6,963 nt of DNA from CAYMUN01 sp964393835 (GTDB lineage Bacteria > Patescibacteriota > Saccharimonadia > Saccharimonadales > UBA4665). Position numbers and translations under genes: made by a program. Location: contig CAYMUN010000026.1 in assembly GCA_964393835.1 (NCBI GenBank), positions 1-6,963 on the forward strand, given 5' to 3'. Shown one piece after another: positions 1 through 5,340 of this stretch. The notes under the pieces were generated by a model that saw only the letters and a list, made by a program, of their open reading frames with translations, was not told the origin of the DNA and did not search any database. Within the stretch, counting starts at the first letter, position 1; each line of letters starts with the position of its first letter.

Positions 1-53
1 GCGTTGGTTTCCGGTACCAAAGGCCGGGGGTTCGAATCCCTTCGGGCGCACCA
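1..53 (+). tRNA. tRNA-Arg(CCG), 3' part only (5' end outside window)
   Basis: The first 53 bases fold as the 3' two-thirds of a tRNA. The anticodon stem is TTGGT (4-8) with ACCAA (16-20), enclosing the 7-nt loop TTCCGGT (9-15). Anticodon CCG falls at 11-13, reading the arginine codon CGG, with G at position 37. A 5-nt variable loop AGGCC (21-25) precedes a T arm with loop TTCGAAT (31-37) and a stem 26-30/38-42 containing two G-U pairs. The acceptor 3' strand is CGGGCGC (43-49), followed by discriminator A50 and an encoded CCA (51-53). The missing 5' acceptor strand should read GCGCCCG, as in known bacterial tRNA-Arg(CCG). The gene is cut by the window edge, not degenerate. Confidence 0.93.
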
Positions 54-64
54 TACATCAATGT

Positions 65-78
65 TACACTTATAGGAT
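65..78 (+). promoter_or_regulatory. Putative -10 box (TACACT) placed for a leaderless uppP transcript
   Basis: TACACT (65-70) resembles a sigma-70 -10 element and lies exactly 8 nt before the uppP ATG, so transcription would start at or next to the start codon. No convincing -35 is visible; the expected position falls inside the tRNA-Arg gene. The AGGAT at 74-78 abuts the ATG and is too close for a normal Shine-Dalgarno. Alternatively uppP is transcribed by read-through from the tRNA promoter. The call rests mainly on the same spacing being seen at other genes in the window. Confidence 0.4.
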
Positions 79-915
79 ATGGGAATCATTGAAGCGATTG
101 TGCTCGGTGTGCTTGAGGGAGTGACGGAGTTTTTGCCGGTTAGTAGTACGGGGCACCTGACGATCGCCGAGAAACTGTTTGGTCTATCAATCAACAGCGC
201 GGGAGTAACAGCCTTTACGGCTATCATACAGCTAGGCGCGACCGCTGCTACGCTGATATATTTCCGTCAGGATATCTGGCGAATCGTGACCGGTTGGCTG
301 AGAGGCTTGGTTAACGCAAAAGATCGCAGCAGCCAAGACTATACGTTTGGCTGGGCGGTGATTATTGGCTCGATCCCGATCGCGGTGGTCGGGTTGGCAT
401 TCAAAGATCAGATCGAGCATAACTTACGCAGTTTGTGGATCGTGGCTATTGCTCTGATCGTTTGGAGCGGCGTGATGTGGCTGGCTGATCGGACAGCCCG
501 CCAAGACCGCCACGAAAAGGACACTACCTGGCGCGATACCCTGGTTATCGGTCTTGCTCAATGTTTGGCCCTGATCCCCGGTGTTTCCCGCTCTGGGGCC
601 ACGCTGTCGGCCGGTTTGCTGCGGGGCTTTGACCGGGTAGCCGTCACTCGCCTGTCATTCTTTTTGGGAATTCCGGCCCTGTTGGCTGCCGGCCTGCTCG
701 AAGCAGTCACCCGGGCTTCCGATATTGGCCAGGGCGTGGGCTGGACAGCCACCATCATTGGCATCCTCACTACTTTTGTCGTCGCCTATGCCGCTATCGC
801 TTGGCTGCTAAAGTTTATCGCTCACCATAGCTATACGGTATTTATTGTCTATCGTCTGGGGTTAGGCTTAGTGCTTATAGTACTGCTCGCGACCGGTGCT
901 CTAGCCGCTACTTAG
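79..915 (+). CDS. uppP: Undecaprenyl-diphosphatase (UppP/BacA)
   Basis: This 278-residue integral membrane enzyme removes a phosphate from undecaprenyl diphosphate, regenerating the lipid carrier for peptidoglycan and other surface glycans. Both signature regions of the BacA family are present. The N-terminal LEGVTEFLPVSSTGHL (residues 12-27) holds the paired glutamates E13 and E17 and H26. The second is PGVSRSGAT (167-175) with R171. Several hydrophobic segments (roughly 44-61, 92-107, 119-136, 154-168, 192-210, 222-244 and 254-275) fit the known multi-helix fold, and the length is typical. The ATG at 79 gives the usual family N-terminus, so the start is secure even without a properly spaced Shine-Dalgarno. 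It lies 25 bp after tRNA-Arg with no gene partner behind it. BacA family members are linked to bacitracin tolerance, which I mention only as a family property. Confidence 0.96.
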   Translation: MGIIEAIVLGVLEGVTEFLPVSSTGHLTIAEKLFGLSINSAGVTAFTAIIQLGATAATLIYFRQDIWRIVTGWLRGLVNAKDRSSQDYTFGWAVIIGSIPIAVVGLAFKDQIEHNLRSLWIVAIALIVWSGVMWLADRTARQDRHEKDTTWRDTLVIGLAQCLALIPGVSRSGATLSAGLLRGFDRVAVTRLSFFLGIPALLAAGLLEAVTRASDIGQGVGWTATIIGILTTFVVAYAAIAWLLKFIAHHSYTVFIVYRLGLGLVLIVLLATGALAAT

Positions 916-951
916 TGGCATTCTTTACAGTGCCGCAATAAAATTTTGTTT
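915..951 (+). terminator. Weak stem-loop after uppP, possible terminator
   Basis: GTGGCA (915-920) can pair with TGCCGC (931-936) in six base pairs, one of them G-U, around a 10-nt loop. A T-rich stretch TTTTGTTT begins at 944, seven bases after the stem. That gap is longer than in a standard intrinsic terminator, and the T tract runs into the -10 box of the next promoter, so this is only a candidate for the uppP transcript end. Confidence 0.25.
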
Positions 952-956
952 ATAAT
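951..956 (+). promoter_or_regulatory. Consensus -10 box (TATAAT) before the 29-codon ORF
   Basis: A perfect TATAAT stands 28 nt before the ATG at 985. A start near G963 would give a leader of about 22 nt, enough to contain the Shine-Dalgarno at 973-979. TTTACA at 924-929 resembles a -35 but the spacer would be 21 bp, too long for a standard promoter, so the -35 is unassigned. Confidence 0.5.
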
Positions 957-972
957 TTCTTTGAGAGTTACT

Positions 973-979
973 AGGGGGG
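973..979 (+). promoter_or_regulatory. Ribosome binding site of the 29-codon ORF
   Basis: AGGGGGG lies 5 nt before the ATG at 985. It is G-rich rather than the AGGAGG consensus but well spaced. It is the main reason for taking the short ORF seriously, since most larger genes here lack such a site. Confidence 0.5.
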
Positions 980-984
980 CCACG

Positions 985-1074
985 ATGAAGACATTCAAAG
1001 AGTTACGAAATGATTTTAGCGAGCATCGAGAGCTGCGCAAATTGTTGCGCGATGATACCTATCGGCTGTACTAG
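985..1074 (+). CDS. Putative 29-residue charged small protein, unknown function
   Basis: This short ORF starts with MKTFKELRNDF and ends with DDTYRLY and a TAG stop. It is rich in arginine, lysine, aspartate and glutamate with regularly spaced leucines, so it could form one amphipathic helix. It has no signal peptide, membrane segment or cysteine. Support comes from context: a perfect TATAAT at 951-956, a G-rich Shine-Dalgarno and an ATG with good spacing. I recognise no family. A 6-bp inverted repeat (GCGCAA 1035-1040, TTGCGC 1045-1050) lies inside it, so the transcript might instead be a structured small RNA. Its stop is one base from the stop of the opposing small ORF. Confidence 0.45.
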   Translation: MKTFKELRNDFSEHRELRKLLRDDTYRLY

Positions 1075-1075
1075 G

Positions 1076-1180
1076 TTATTTCTTGTGCTTGTGTGATTTT
1101 TTAGCGACTGGTTTTGACGGTGCTACGGCCGTGTGCTGAGCCATGTCATGCAGATCACGCAACATTTGTTCCATTGTCAT
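1076..1180 (-). CDS. Putative 34-residue small protein with Lys/His-rich tail, unknown function
   Basis: On the minus strand an ATG (1178-1180) opens a 34-residue ORF ending in TAA (1076-1078). The first part, MTMEQMLRDLHDMAQH, has a methionine-rich, helix-forming look. The end, PSKPVAKKSHKHKK, is strongly basic and probably disordered, a composition seen in nucleic-acid-binding or ribosome-associated tails; that role is a guess. A second ATG at 1172-1174 could also serve as start, but the Shine-Dalgarno AAGGAA fits the first better. It is convergent with the 29-codon ORF and downstream of the XRE gene on the same strand. No family recognised. Confidence 0.5.
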   Translation of the reverse strand: MTMEQMLRDLHDMAQHTAVAPSKPVAKKSHKHKK

Positions 1181-1185
1181 GACAG

Positions 1186-1191
1186 TTCCTT
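1186..1191 (-). promoter_or_regulatory. Ribosome binding site of the 34-codon ORF
   Basis: Read on the minus strand, AAGGAA is followed by five bases (CTGTC) and then ATG at 1180-1178. The purine-rich AAAAAGGAA stretch and its spacing are textbook. This selects the first of two closely spaced methionines as the start. Confidence 0.55.
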
Positions 1192-1246
1192 TTTGTTATT
1201 AAGACTTGCTTAACGAGCTAAGCATAGGCCTCGGCTCTGGGGTGTG

Positions 1247-1264
1247 CTGTAAAAATTCTTACAG
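1247..1264. repeat. 18-bp near-perfect palindrome, possible operator or hairpin
   Basis: CTGTAAAAATTCTTACAG pairs with itself at 8 of 9 positions (half-sites CTGTAA and TTACAG). It overlaps the stop codon of the XRE gene, which ends at 1259, and lies 66 bp upstream of the 34-codon ORF on the same strand. There is no T tract on either side, so it is a poor intrinsic terminator. The symmetry would suit a dimeric DNA-binding protein or an mRNA 3' hairpin. Confidence 0.45.
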
Positions 1265-1813
1265 TAAATCGTTATCTTTGCTCTGGGGCGGCGGCAAAAG
1301 CTTATGGCGGCCGGCATATTTGGCGCGCAGCAGTGCTTGTTGCAGGGTCTGGAGTACTTGCTCGGCCTGGTCATAACTCATACCGACCCGGGCCACGGGC
1401 AAGGTCTGAGCCGGGCCGCTAGTCTGAGTAAAATTCAGGGTAATCCCGGCTTGGTTCCAGATAACATCGAGACCGTCGCTGTACATGGTGCGTGTATCAA
1501 AACCAACCAGCATAACCACTGATTTAGCCGTGAATTCGGCGCTACCCTCGGGACGAATCTGATCGGGCATGTCGCCGTCATAATTAGCCAGCTCCCATAG
1601 CTGGACGGCTTCACGGTCTTGGACGCCAAAATAGCTAATCAGGAGCAGGAGTATATCTTCGGCAGGGCGCTCGATACCAGCTTCAATTCGCTCCAGGCGT
1701 TGCTCATCTATTTCTACGGCACCCGAAACTTCGCTCAGGGTCTGGCGTGACTGTTCCCGAACGTATTTCAGGTGTTTTCCCAAAGTAATAAATGGAGCCT
1801 GCGGTTCATTCAT
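1259..1813 (-). CDS. XRE-family HTH regulator with uncharacterised C-terminal domain
   Basis: A predicted 184-residue cytoplasmic regulator. Residues about 11-66 form a Cro/C1-type helix-turn-helix (LGKHLKYVREQ, then TLSEVSGAVEIDEQRLERIEAG) with the usual leucine/isoleucine pattern and the ERIEAG recognition-helix end. After a linker (about 78-95), residues 97-166 form a second domain: hydrophobic strands with MYSDGLDVIWNQAGI, then LPVARVGMSYDQAEQVL and an amphipathic helix. This resembles small DUF3467-like domains, an impression not checked by search. The C-terminus is proline- and lysine-rich. I chose ATG at 1811-1813 rather than the upstream ATG at 1820-1822 or TTG at 1847-1849. The upstream codons fall inside a well-formed promoter (TTGCAC, 17 bp, TATTAT), which ends 7 nt before this ATG. 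It is divergent from murB across 71 bp, so it may control murB and itself; that is inference. Confidence 0.8.
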   Translation of the reverse strand: MNEPQAPFITLGKHLKYVREQSRQTLSEVSGAVEIDEQRLERIEAGIERPAEDILLLLISYFGVQDREAVQLWELANYDGDMPDQIRPEGSAEFTAKSVVMLVGFDTRTMYSDGLDVIWNQAGITLNFTQTSGPAQTLPVARVGMSYDQAEQVLQTLQQALLRAKYAGRHKLLPPPQSKDNDLL

Positions 1814-1819
1814 ACCTTC

Positions 1820-1861
1820 CATAATAAGCCCGGGCGAGGGGTCGTGCAAGCATAAGAAGCC
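1820..1861 (+). repeat. Pair of 11-bp direct repeats, possible tandem operator between XRE gene and murB
   Basis: CATAATAAGCC (1820-1830) and CATAAGAAGCC (1851-1861) match at 10 of 11 bases and start 31 bp apart, close to three turns of DNA. The first overlaps the -10 box of the XRE promoter. The second sits upstream of the XRE -35 and where a murB -35 would be expected. An 8-bp palindrome GCCCGGGC (1828-1835) overlaps the first copy. The arrangement would suit a regulator that binds both sites on one DNA face; the binding protein is not shown. Confidence 0.4.
1821..1849 (-). promoter_or_regulatory. Promoter of the XRE gene (TTGCAC - 17 bp - TATTAT)
   Basis: On the minus strand, TTGCAC (1849-1844) and TATTAT (1826-1821) are separated by exactly 17 bp. 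Seven bases after the -10 box comes the ATG at 1813, so the transcript would begin at or just before the start codon. It is the best-spaced -35/-10 pair in the window, and it makes the longer reading frame starting with TTG implausible. Confidence 0.55.
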
Positions 1862-1870
1862 GCCGCCTTG

Positions 1871-1876
1871 TATAAT
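1871..1876 (+). promoter_or_regulatory. Consensus -10 box (TATAAT) placed for a leaderless murB transcript
   Basis: A perfect TATAAT ends 8 nt before the murB ATG at 1885, and no Shine-Dalgarno lies in the intervening GAGACCTG. No good -35 is visible at 16-18 bp. The sequence TGTATAAT is shared with the promoter in front of the HAD gene. Initiation at the start codon itself is inferred. Confidence 0.6.
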
Positions 1877-1884
1877 GAGACCTG

Positions 1885-2913
1885 ATGAATATTCTTCCTG
1901 ATGTCAGTTTGACAGATTACTCTACCATGGGACTAGGAGGCAAAGCCGCTTTCTTGGTAGCAGTCACCACCCGTATGGAAGTCTTGGAAGCATTAAGTTG
2001 GGCCCAGACTCGCCAGCTACCGGCAGTGATGATCGGTGAGGGCAGCAATATCGTCTGGCGCGACGAGGGCTTCCCAGGTCTGGTCATCGTTGACAAGATC
2101 CTCGGCTACGAAGTTTACCAGGAGGATGAAGCTAATGTTTACCTGACAATCGGCAGCGGCGAGCCCTGGGACAGTGTTGTCGAACGCAGCGTGGCAGCCG
2201 GCCTGACCGGCATCGAGGCCTTGAGCTTAGTCCCGGGCACGGCCGGCGCCACGCCGGTGCAAAACGTCGGCGCCTACGGCCAGGAGATCTCACAAACCCT
2301 GACCACGCTCGTAGCTTTTGACACCCAGGCCCGCGACTTTGTGACTTTGCGCGGTGACGAGTGCGGTTTTGGCTACCGGATGAGTCGTTTTAAGACCACT
2401 GACAAGGGTCGCTTTTTTATTACCAGCATCACCCTCCATCTCATGAAAGCCAATCCCCAGCCACCGTTTTATGGAGCGCTTCAAACGTATCTAGAAGCTG
2501 CTAAAATCACTACCTATACGCCAGCCGTTATTCGTGAAGCAGTTATTACCATCCGCTCCAGTAAACTGCCTGATCCGGCCCAGGTACACAACACTGGCTC
2601 GTTTTTTGCTAATCCCATCGTCAACGACGCCGAGTACGCCTACATTTTAGATAATTTTCCGGATATGCCGCACTGGTCAGTCGGCAACGGTTCGACTAAG
2701 TTGTCAGCTGCCTGGTTGATTGAGCAAGCCGGCTTTAAAGATTACTATGACGCCGACACCGGCATGGCCACCTGGCCAAAACAGGCGCTGGTGCTGATCA
2801 ACAAAAACGCTAAAAACACCGCTGACTTACTCCGTTTCCGCCAAAAAATCATCGATGCCGTCCAAGCTAAATTCAATATCACCCTCCAGCAAGAGCCGGA
2901 ATTGCTGCCATGA
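1885..2913 (+). CDS. murB: UDP-N-acetylenolpyruvoylglucosamine reductase (MurB, type I)
   Basis: A cytoplasmic flavoenzyme that reduces UDP-GlcNAc-enolpyruvate with NADPH to UDP-MurNAc, the second committed step of peptidoglycan synthesis. The protein has 342 residues, near the E. coli length. The FAD-binding domain shows the GEGSN motif (51-55) and VPGTAGATPVQNVGAYG (116-132). GYRMSRFK (163-170) carries the conserved arginine R165. The substrate domain has KLPDP (227-231), then NTGSFFANP with the catalytic serine S239, and KLSAAWLIEQAGFK (272-285). The C-terminal QEPELLP retains the conserved acidic residues but lacks the tail found in E. coli MurB. The loop region of the SFF motif and overall alignment fit type I MurB. 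It ends with TGA exactly where the family ends, so UGA is a stop here. It is convergent with glyA, the stops being 19 bp apart with no obvious terminator between them. Confidence 0.96.
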   Translation: MNILPDVSLTDYSTMGLGGKAAFLVAVTTRMEVLEALSWAQTRQLPAVMIGEGSNIVWRDEGFPGLVIVDKILGYEVYQEDEANVYLTIGSGEPWDSVVERSVAAGLTGIEALSLVPGTAGATPVQNVGAYGQEISQTLTTLVAFDTQARDFVTLRGDECGFGYRMSRFKTTDKGRFFITSITLHLMKANPQPPFYGALQTYLEAAKITTYTPAVIREAVITIRSSKLPDPAQVHNTGSFFANPIVNDAEYAYILDNFPDMPHWSVGNGSTKLSAAWLIEQAGFKDYYDADTGMATWPKQALVLINKNAKNTADLLRFRQKIIDAVQAKFNITLQQEPELLP

Positions 2914-2932
2914 CCGACAAGCCATTGTTGAT

Positions 2933-4210
2933 TTAGTCGTCGCTGGGGAGTGGGAAGCGTAGGGCGAAGTGTTTTACTTCGTCTCTTAACACGTTAAGTT
3001 TGGTCTCATCGGCGTGATTGTCGATGGCTTGTTTCATCCAATCAGCGATGGTGACCATGTCTTTTTCGACTAGACCGCGGGTGGTGATGGCCGGCGTGCC
3101 AAAACGGATACCGCTAGGACGGTACATTGGCAACGTGTCGTCGGGCACCGAATTTTTATTAAGCGTCAGGCCAATTTTGTCGAGGGCCACCTCGACGATT
3201 TTGCCGTCCAGGTCAAAGCTTTTGTGCATGTCGGCCAGGATCAAGTGATTGCTGGTACCGCCGGTGACTAGCGAAAAACCGTTCGCTAAGACAGCGTCAG
3301 CTAGGGCGCTGGCATTTTTGATGATCTGCTGCGCGTAAGTCTTAAACTCCGGCTTGAGCGCCTCGCCAAAGGCTACGGCTTTGGCAGCGATGATGTGTTC
3401 GTGCGGGCCACCCTGCATACCCGGGAAGACCGAGCGGTCGATTAGTGTCGGAATGTTTTCAAGGGTTTTTTCTGGGGCCTTTAAAGGCGTGCTGACTGTA
3501 CCTTTACTGAGGATTAAGCCACCACGCGGGCCACGCAAAGTCTTGTGGGTAGTCGTAGTAATGACATGAAATCCGTAATCAAAGGGGTTCTTGGCGACGC
3601 CGGCGACAATCAGGCCGGCAATATGAGCCATATCGGCCATCAGTAGCGCTCCGACTTCGTTACCGATAGCGGCAAATTTAGCGTAGTCCAGTTCACGCGG
3701 ATAGGCACTAAAACCAGCGATGATTAGTTTCGGCTTGTGCTCCAAGGCCAATTCGCGCAGCAGATCATAGTCGATTTCACCAGTCGAGACATCTTTCATT
3801 TTGTAGGGAATGAAATTGTATAACTTAGCCGAGCGGGTCATCGGGTTGCCGTGCGTCAGGTGGCCGCCATGGCTGAGATCCATCGCCAGGATGGTGTCGC
3901 CGGGCTCCAACCAGGCGCTGTAGACGGCTTCGTTGGCCGGCGCGCCGGAGTGCGGTTGGACGTTAGCATGGTCAGCTTTAAATAATTGCTTGGCGCGGTC
4001 GATAGCTAGTTGCTCGAGCACATCGGTGTTTTCTTGGCCGCCATAGTAGCGTTTGCCGGGATATCCCTCAGAGTATTTATTGGTAAAGACGCTGCCCATG
4101 GCCGTCAGCACGTCGCGGCTGACATAGTTTTCCGACGGGATCAGTTCTAGTCCCTCGCGCTGGCGCTTTTCTTCGGCGGTGATTAAATCAGCAACTACTT
4201 GATCGATCAT
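2933..4210 (-). CDS. glyA: Serine hydroxymethyltransferase (GlyA)
   Basis: A cytoplasmic pyridoxal-phosphate enzyme (425 residues) that converts serine and tetrahydrofolate to glycine and methylene-tetrahydrofolate, feeding thymidylate, purine and methionine synthesis. The PLP lysine is K223 in TTTTHKTLRGPRGG (218-231). The cofactor-binding MADMAHIAG (191-199) holds D193 and H196. NKYSEGYPGKRYYGG (44-58), VQPHSGAPAN (84-93) and the carboxylate-binding R369 in SGIRFGTPA (366-374) are all present. E. coli has SGSQAN where this protein has SGAPAN, and ASEN where it has PSEN; both look like lineage variants. The ATG at 4208-4210 has a good Shine-Dalgarno (AGGGAG) 5 nt upstream. It is a single-gene unit, convergent with murB and divergent from the HAD gene. 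Confidence 0.97.
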   Translation of the reverse strand: MIDQVVADLITAEEKRQREGLELIPSENYVSRDVLTAMGSVFTNKYSEGYPGKRYYGGQENTDVLEQLAIDRAKQLFKADHANVQPHSGAPANEAVYSAWLEPGDTILAMDLSHGGHLTHGNPMTRSAKLYNFIPYKMKDVSTGEIDYDLLRELALEHKPKLIIAGFSAYPRELDYAKFAAIGNEVGALLMADMAHIAGLIVAGVAKNPFDYGFHVITTTTHKTLRGPRGGLILSKGTVSTPLKAPEKTLENIPTLIDRSVFPGMQGGPHEHIIAAKAVAFGEALKPEFKTYAQQIIKNASALADAVLANGFSLVTGGTSNHLILADMHKSFDLDGKIVEVALDKIGLTLNKNSVPDDTLPMYRPSGIRFGTPAITTRGLVEKDMVTIADWMKQAIDNHADETKLNVLRDEVKHFALRFPLPSDD

Positions 4211-4215
4211 CTGCT

Positions 4216-4236
4216 CTCCCTCTTGTCTTTAATATA
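4216..4236 (-). promoter_or_regulatory. glyA -10 box and Shine-Dalgarno with a very short leader
   Basis: On the minus strand TATATT (4236-4231) is a plausible -10 box. TCGGCA at 4259-4254 would be a weak -35 with a 17-bp spacer. A start near 4224 would leave about 14 nt of leader containing AGGGAG (4221-4216), 5 nt before the ATG. There is no space for a glycine or folate riboswitch if this promoter is the one used. glyA thus contrasts with its neighbours, whose starts lack this site. Confidence 0.5.
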
Positions 4237-4317
4237 TTTGTAGTACGTATCCGTGCCGAGTATAACGTAACTAGATCCTAGCCCTATTGTATCATGCGGT
4301 CTCCTCTGTCGATGCTG

Positions 4318-4323
4318 TATAAT
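4318..4323 (+). promoter_or_regulatory. Consensus -10 box (TATAAT) placed for a leaderless HAD-gene transcript
   Basis: A perfect TATAAT, preceded by TG as at murB, ends 7 nt before the ATG at 4331. The intervening CAGCCGC has no ribosome-binding sequence. No clear -35 is seen. The spacing predicts an mRNA beginning at or one base before the start codon. Confidence 0.55.
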
Positions 4324-4330
4324 CAGCCGC

Positions 4331-5332
4331 ATGAGCGAAAGGCCTGCAACCAGCGGAATACCGGAAGTTACTTGGAACGATGAGGCGCGTCTGATTTTGA
4401 CGGACGTTGACCAAACCCTGGCCGATGATTTCACACCGGCTGAACCGGCTATGATCGAAGAGTTATCGGCAGTATTGGGCGAAGGCCGCTCGTTATTTTT
4501 TGTCACCGGCAGCCCACTGATCCGACTGCGCACTCGGATCATCGACCGGCTACCGCCAGATTTGCGTCACCGGGTACTGGTCAGTCATTGCAGCGGCGCC
4601 GAAGTATGGGGTTTTGATAAAGTAGGCAAGCAGCGAGACGAGCCATTTTACAGCCTCTATGACGAACTTGTTAACGACAGGCAGAAGGAGCAGTGGCGTG
4701 GTGTCGTTGCTCAACTGGTTGATGAATTTCAGCTGACCGCACACAAAACCCAAACGTTGGAAGCGTTTCATATCAAATATGGAGATGATCCATTCGCAAT
4801 AATACTGGAAGACCGCGGTCCACAAATCACTTTGGAAATCGTGAACGGCTACAACCTGAATGATAGTCAAAGAGAAATCGTCAAAGCCAAGCTACCTCAT
4901 TTGCAAGAAGTGATCGATTTCAGAGAGCCTATCGTAGCCCGAGCAGAAGCATTACTAGCTGCCGCCAATTTGCCGATCACACCTCGTTTTGGCGGCGTTT
5001 TTGCGATTGATCTAGCCATCAAGGGCGTTTCCAAAGCTCATTCCATCACCGCAGTACTGGATCGCCAAGATATTCTTGAAAGTATTCAAATCAAACCGGA
5101 AGACATAACTCATCCAAGTCACCTGGAAATTTGGGGCGACCGATTTGACCGTGACTTAGGCACTGATTGGTTAATGTGCGCGGCTGTAGATCCGCGGGTG
5201 CGCGCCATAGATTTCCGCAAAGAAGATCCAGCACGCTTCCCCGAGGGCTACAATATCGTTTTATGGCCCGGCCAGCACCAGCTGCAATCTGGCGCGCTCG
5301 AGTATTTACGTTCCCGCCATGACCTTCCTTAA
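4331..5332 (+). CDS. HAD-superfamily hydrolase, probable sugar-phosphate-type phosphatase
   Basis: A 333-residue soluble protein with the four HAD motifs in order. Motif I is ILTDVDQTLADD (22-33) with nucleophile D25 and acid/base D27; the usual DxDGT glycine is glutamine here. Motif II is FFVTGSP (56-62) with T59. Motif III is the lysine of LAIKGVSKAHSI (228-239), K231 or K235. Motif IV is WGDRFDRDLGTD (268-279) with D270 and D274. The long insert between motifs II and III (about 85-215) is where a C2-type cap would sit, as in Cof-like phosphatases and phosphomannomutases (HAD-IIB). KGVSK resembles the KGxxK signature of those groups. The precise substrate cannot be read from sequence. The region after motif IV (about 285-333) is longer than in the smallest members. 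It is transcribed away from glyA and ends 48 bp before the murA fusion gene on the same strand, which has its own -10-like box. Confidence 0.8.
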   Translation: MSERPATSGIPEVTWNDEARLILTDVDQTLADDFTPAEPAMIEELSAVLGEGRSLFFVTGSPLIRLRTRIIDRLPPDLRHRVLVSHCSGAEVWGFDKVGKQRDEPFYSLYDELVNDRQKEQWRGVVAQLVDEFQLTAHKTQTLEAFHIKYGDDPFAIILEDRGPQITLEIVNGYNLNDSQREIVKAKLPHLQEVIDFREPIVARAEALLAAANLPITPRFGGVFAIDLAIKGVSKAHSITAVLDRQDILESIQIKPEDITHPSHLEIWGDRFDRDLGTDWLMCAAVDPRVRAIDFRKEDPARFPEGYNIVLWPGQHQLQSGALEYLRSRHDLP

Positions 5333-5340
5333 AGCCGGTG

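Noticed and set aside
74..78. AGGAT as Shine-Dalgarno for uppP
   Set aside because: It directly abuts the ATG, so the spacing is too short for normal pairing; the -10 spacing explains the sequence better.
2914..2932. Bidirectional terminator between convergent murB and glyA
   Set aside because: The 19-bp gap contains no inverted repeat or T tract, so I cannot support a terminator there.
2905..2940. Possible recoding of TGA (glycine) as in some CPR lineages
   Set aside because: murB ends with TGA directly after the family's C-terminal EPE region. Reading through would only run antisense into glyA, and the tRNA-Gly anticodon is TCC, not TCA.
4271..4281. CTAGATCCTAG inverted repeat between glyA and the HAD gene
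   Set aside because: Only four base pairs with a 3-nt centre; this is expected by chance in a region of this size.
4211..4330. Riboswitch or long regulatory leader before glyA
   Set aside because: The best -10 box leaves about 14 nt of leader. The 120-bp divergent gap also holds the HAD promoter, and I see no glycine or THF aptamer-like structure.
4207..4542. Minus-strand 111-codon open frame overlapping the glyA start and the HAD gene
   Set aside because: It covers the divergent promoter region and the HAD N-terminus, which carries catalytic motif I. The peptide has no recognisable fold and there is no promoter or ribosome site of its own.
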